This document shows, piece by piece, positions 62,824-64,000 of a stretch of 64,000 nt of DNA. Each line of letters starts with the position of its first letter. Position 1 is the stretch's first letter. A program made the translations under genes and the position numbers. The notes under the pieces are model-generated. The model saw nothing but the letters and a program-made list of their open reading frames with translations. It ran no database searches and was not told the DNA's origin. Origin of the DNA: Gracilaria gracilis (Eukaryota; Rhodophyta; Florideophyceae; Gracilariales; Gracilariaceae); contig JARGSG010000198.1 in assembly GCA_030374805.1 (NCBI GenBank), positions 1 to 64,000 of the forward strand, written 5' to 3'.

Positions 62824-64000
62824 ATGCGAGTGCCACTCACGCCTGGAACCACCGCCTCTGCTATTAACGTCATTACTGATGTGCTGGCAATTGTTGCTCT
62901 TCTGGCTCTGGTAAGGACATTGAATTCAATCGGTAGATGGAAGCTTTACCACAGCGGAAAGGTTGACATGAACATGCATTTCCATGAACTGGGTTTCCTT
63001 TCTGCTTTGTGGTATGCCTTTCGCATGCGCAAAGTCTCTCCAACTGTTTCCGTATTGTTGTCCTTTCAAGCAGCTGTCGTTATAATCAATATGGTGCTAT
63101 TGATTTCCGCTCCACGAGGCGTATCGGAGGCAAGGAATTATCTTGTAAATCGGAACTACACGGAGCAGGGAGATTCACTTTGTCGCACGAAGGGCCAGAG
63201 TTCTGCTGAAGAGAGACTAGGAGAAGCATCGGAAAGAGTTGAACGTCACTTTCAGTCAGGTGGAGGCGTTATGAGTGTAGGAAGAACAGGTAGGAATGCT
63301 GATGCACTCATAATGGAGGACAAACAGTTCAGTCTTGGCCCTACCTTGGTAGTTGATGAACTCACAGTTGCAATTCCCATGACCATTTCAGGCGCTCCCG
63401 GCGTCTTTCCAGAAGTTCAATTCAACTCTTCTGTTCTGCTTGACTGGCCTGACTTGCAGTGGAAACGAAGTTATTCAATAGCAAGAAGGATAGTTGCCGA
63501 AGACAACAATATCGTAGAAGGGCCATTGTATTTCATGTTCTTGGAGTCCGATAGTGAAAATGATCCATATGAAATGTACTCGTTCGCCAAATGTGATATG
63601 CCTCGACTGGAATTGAAGAAGGATGAACTAGAAGAGTTCAGCAGTGAGTGTACAGCCGCAATTCTACAAAGAAATACCGAACTAGATGAAGGGTGGCAGA
63701 CAGTGCCAAGAAGTACTTTCCCTCTGATGGAAATGGAGAAGGCGTTCCAGGAATTGAATATGTCAGAATTGGGGAAAAGGTCGCTAATGGTCTTTGATGT
63801 AGCAGATGCATTGGATCGAGATTCATGTGGAAATTCATATGTGGCATACCTTCCATTGTCCGAGATTTCTAGAACCTCAGTGATCATTATCTTCGCTCTG
63901 GGTGGCATAACGTTGGTGAGCGTGGTAGCAGCGGCGTTGTCGCTTTTGATCACAAGGGGAACATTCAATTGGAATGGTTCATACCAACGAGTGATTTGTT
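62824..64000 (+). CDS. Unknown membrane protein, tandem copy 2 (runs off the window)
   Basis: Open from ATG 62824 to the window edge with no stop, 392 residues visible. It is collinear with copy 1: same N-terminal span, same second span, a loop and the same third span (SVIIIFALGGITLVSVVAAA). Similarity is uneven: residues encoded by about 63215-63340 and 63505-63970 are nearly identical to copy 1, while the flanks and about 63380-63500 differ markedly. That mosaic suggests gene conversion between the copies or strong constraint on parts of the loop. It is easy to miss because it has no stop in view. Confidence 0.78.
   Translation, partial: MRVPLTPGTTASAINVITDVLAIVALLALVRTLNSIGRWKLYHSGKVDMNMHFHELGFLSALWYAFRMRKVSPTVSVLLSFQAAVVIINMVLLISAPRGVSEARNYLVNRNYTEQGDSLCRTKGQSSAEERLGEASERVERHFQSGGGVMSVGRTGRNADALIMEDKQFSLGPTLVVDELTVAIPMTISGAPGVFPEVQFNSSVLLDWPDLQWKRSYSIARRIVAEDNNIVEGPLYFMFLESDSENDPYEMYSFAKCDMPRLELKKDELEEFSSECTAAILQRNTELDEGWQTVPRSTFPLMEMEKAFQELNMSELGKRSLMVFDVADALDRDSCGNSYVAYLPLSEISRTSVIIIFALGGITLVSVVAAALSLLITRGTFNWNGSYQRVIC

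Overview
The window looks like nuclear DNA of a eukaryote whose genes mostly lack introns and which is crowded with repeats and mobile DNA. A florideophyte red alga (Chondrus-like) fits: long single-exon ORFs, a PPR gene, telomere-like CCCCTAA tracts and many DNA-element proteins. That assignment is inference; nothing here proves the species.

Layout. 1-6960: the edge of a gene, a broken telobox-type SANT/Myb gene, and a 3.7-kb satellite array built around an 18-bp palindrome. 6960-9220: AT-rich DNA without a recognisable gene, then a CCCCTAAA-type telomere-like tract that joins directly onto a truncated tyrosine-recombinase gene (9221-11810) with about 1.3 kb of that element's end (to 13154). 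13155-16932: two related small unknown genes, a malectin-domain scrap and a doubtful short gene.

16933-35920 (called element B here): six genes, namely a telobox SANT/Myb protein, an unknown 340-codon gene, a large ParB-like protein, a USP-like cysteine protease, an unknown 384-aa gene and an unknown gene of about 1850 codons. Every intergenic region that holds a gene start carries one or more copies of a 35-bp palindrome (arms ACACGTGGATCTT/AAGATCCACGTGT). Copies are clustered at both ends: two 197-bp repeats on the left and six 46-bp repeats on the right. Three of the six genes are cut once by an in-frame TAG while otherwise staying open. I see no capsid, envelope, polymerase or reverse transcriptase. 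It looks like one large, undescribed DNA element.

37889-50200 (element C): a second large element with a ParB-like plus Ulp1 (C48) protease protein, an unknown 592-aa protein and a 1077-aa tyrosine recombinase that lies at one end and reads inward, recalling the layout of fungal Starship elements. Its right end is fixed by comparison with the nearly identical copy at 9221-13154, and it lies inside a PPR gene. Telomere-like motifs sit at its presumed left end and degenerate CTAAACC repeats fill its right end.

50201-51946: a GC-rich island of host DNA holding the broken PPR gene. 51945-55423: a 14-bp minisatellite, then a second, Crypton-like tyrosine recombinase with a DNA-binding-type neighbour. 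57235-58242: a dead Tc1/mariner transposase. 60765-64000: two tandem copies of a host membrane-protein gene, the second running off the window.
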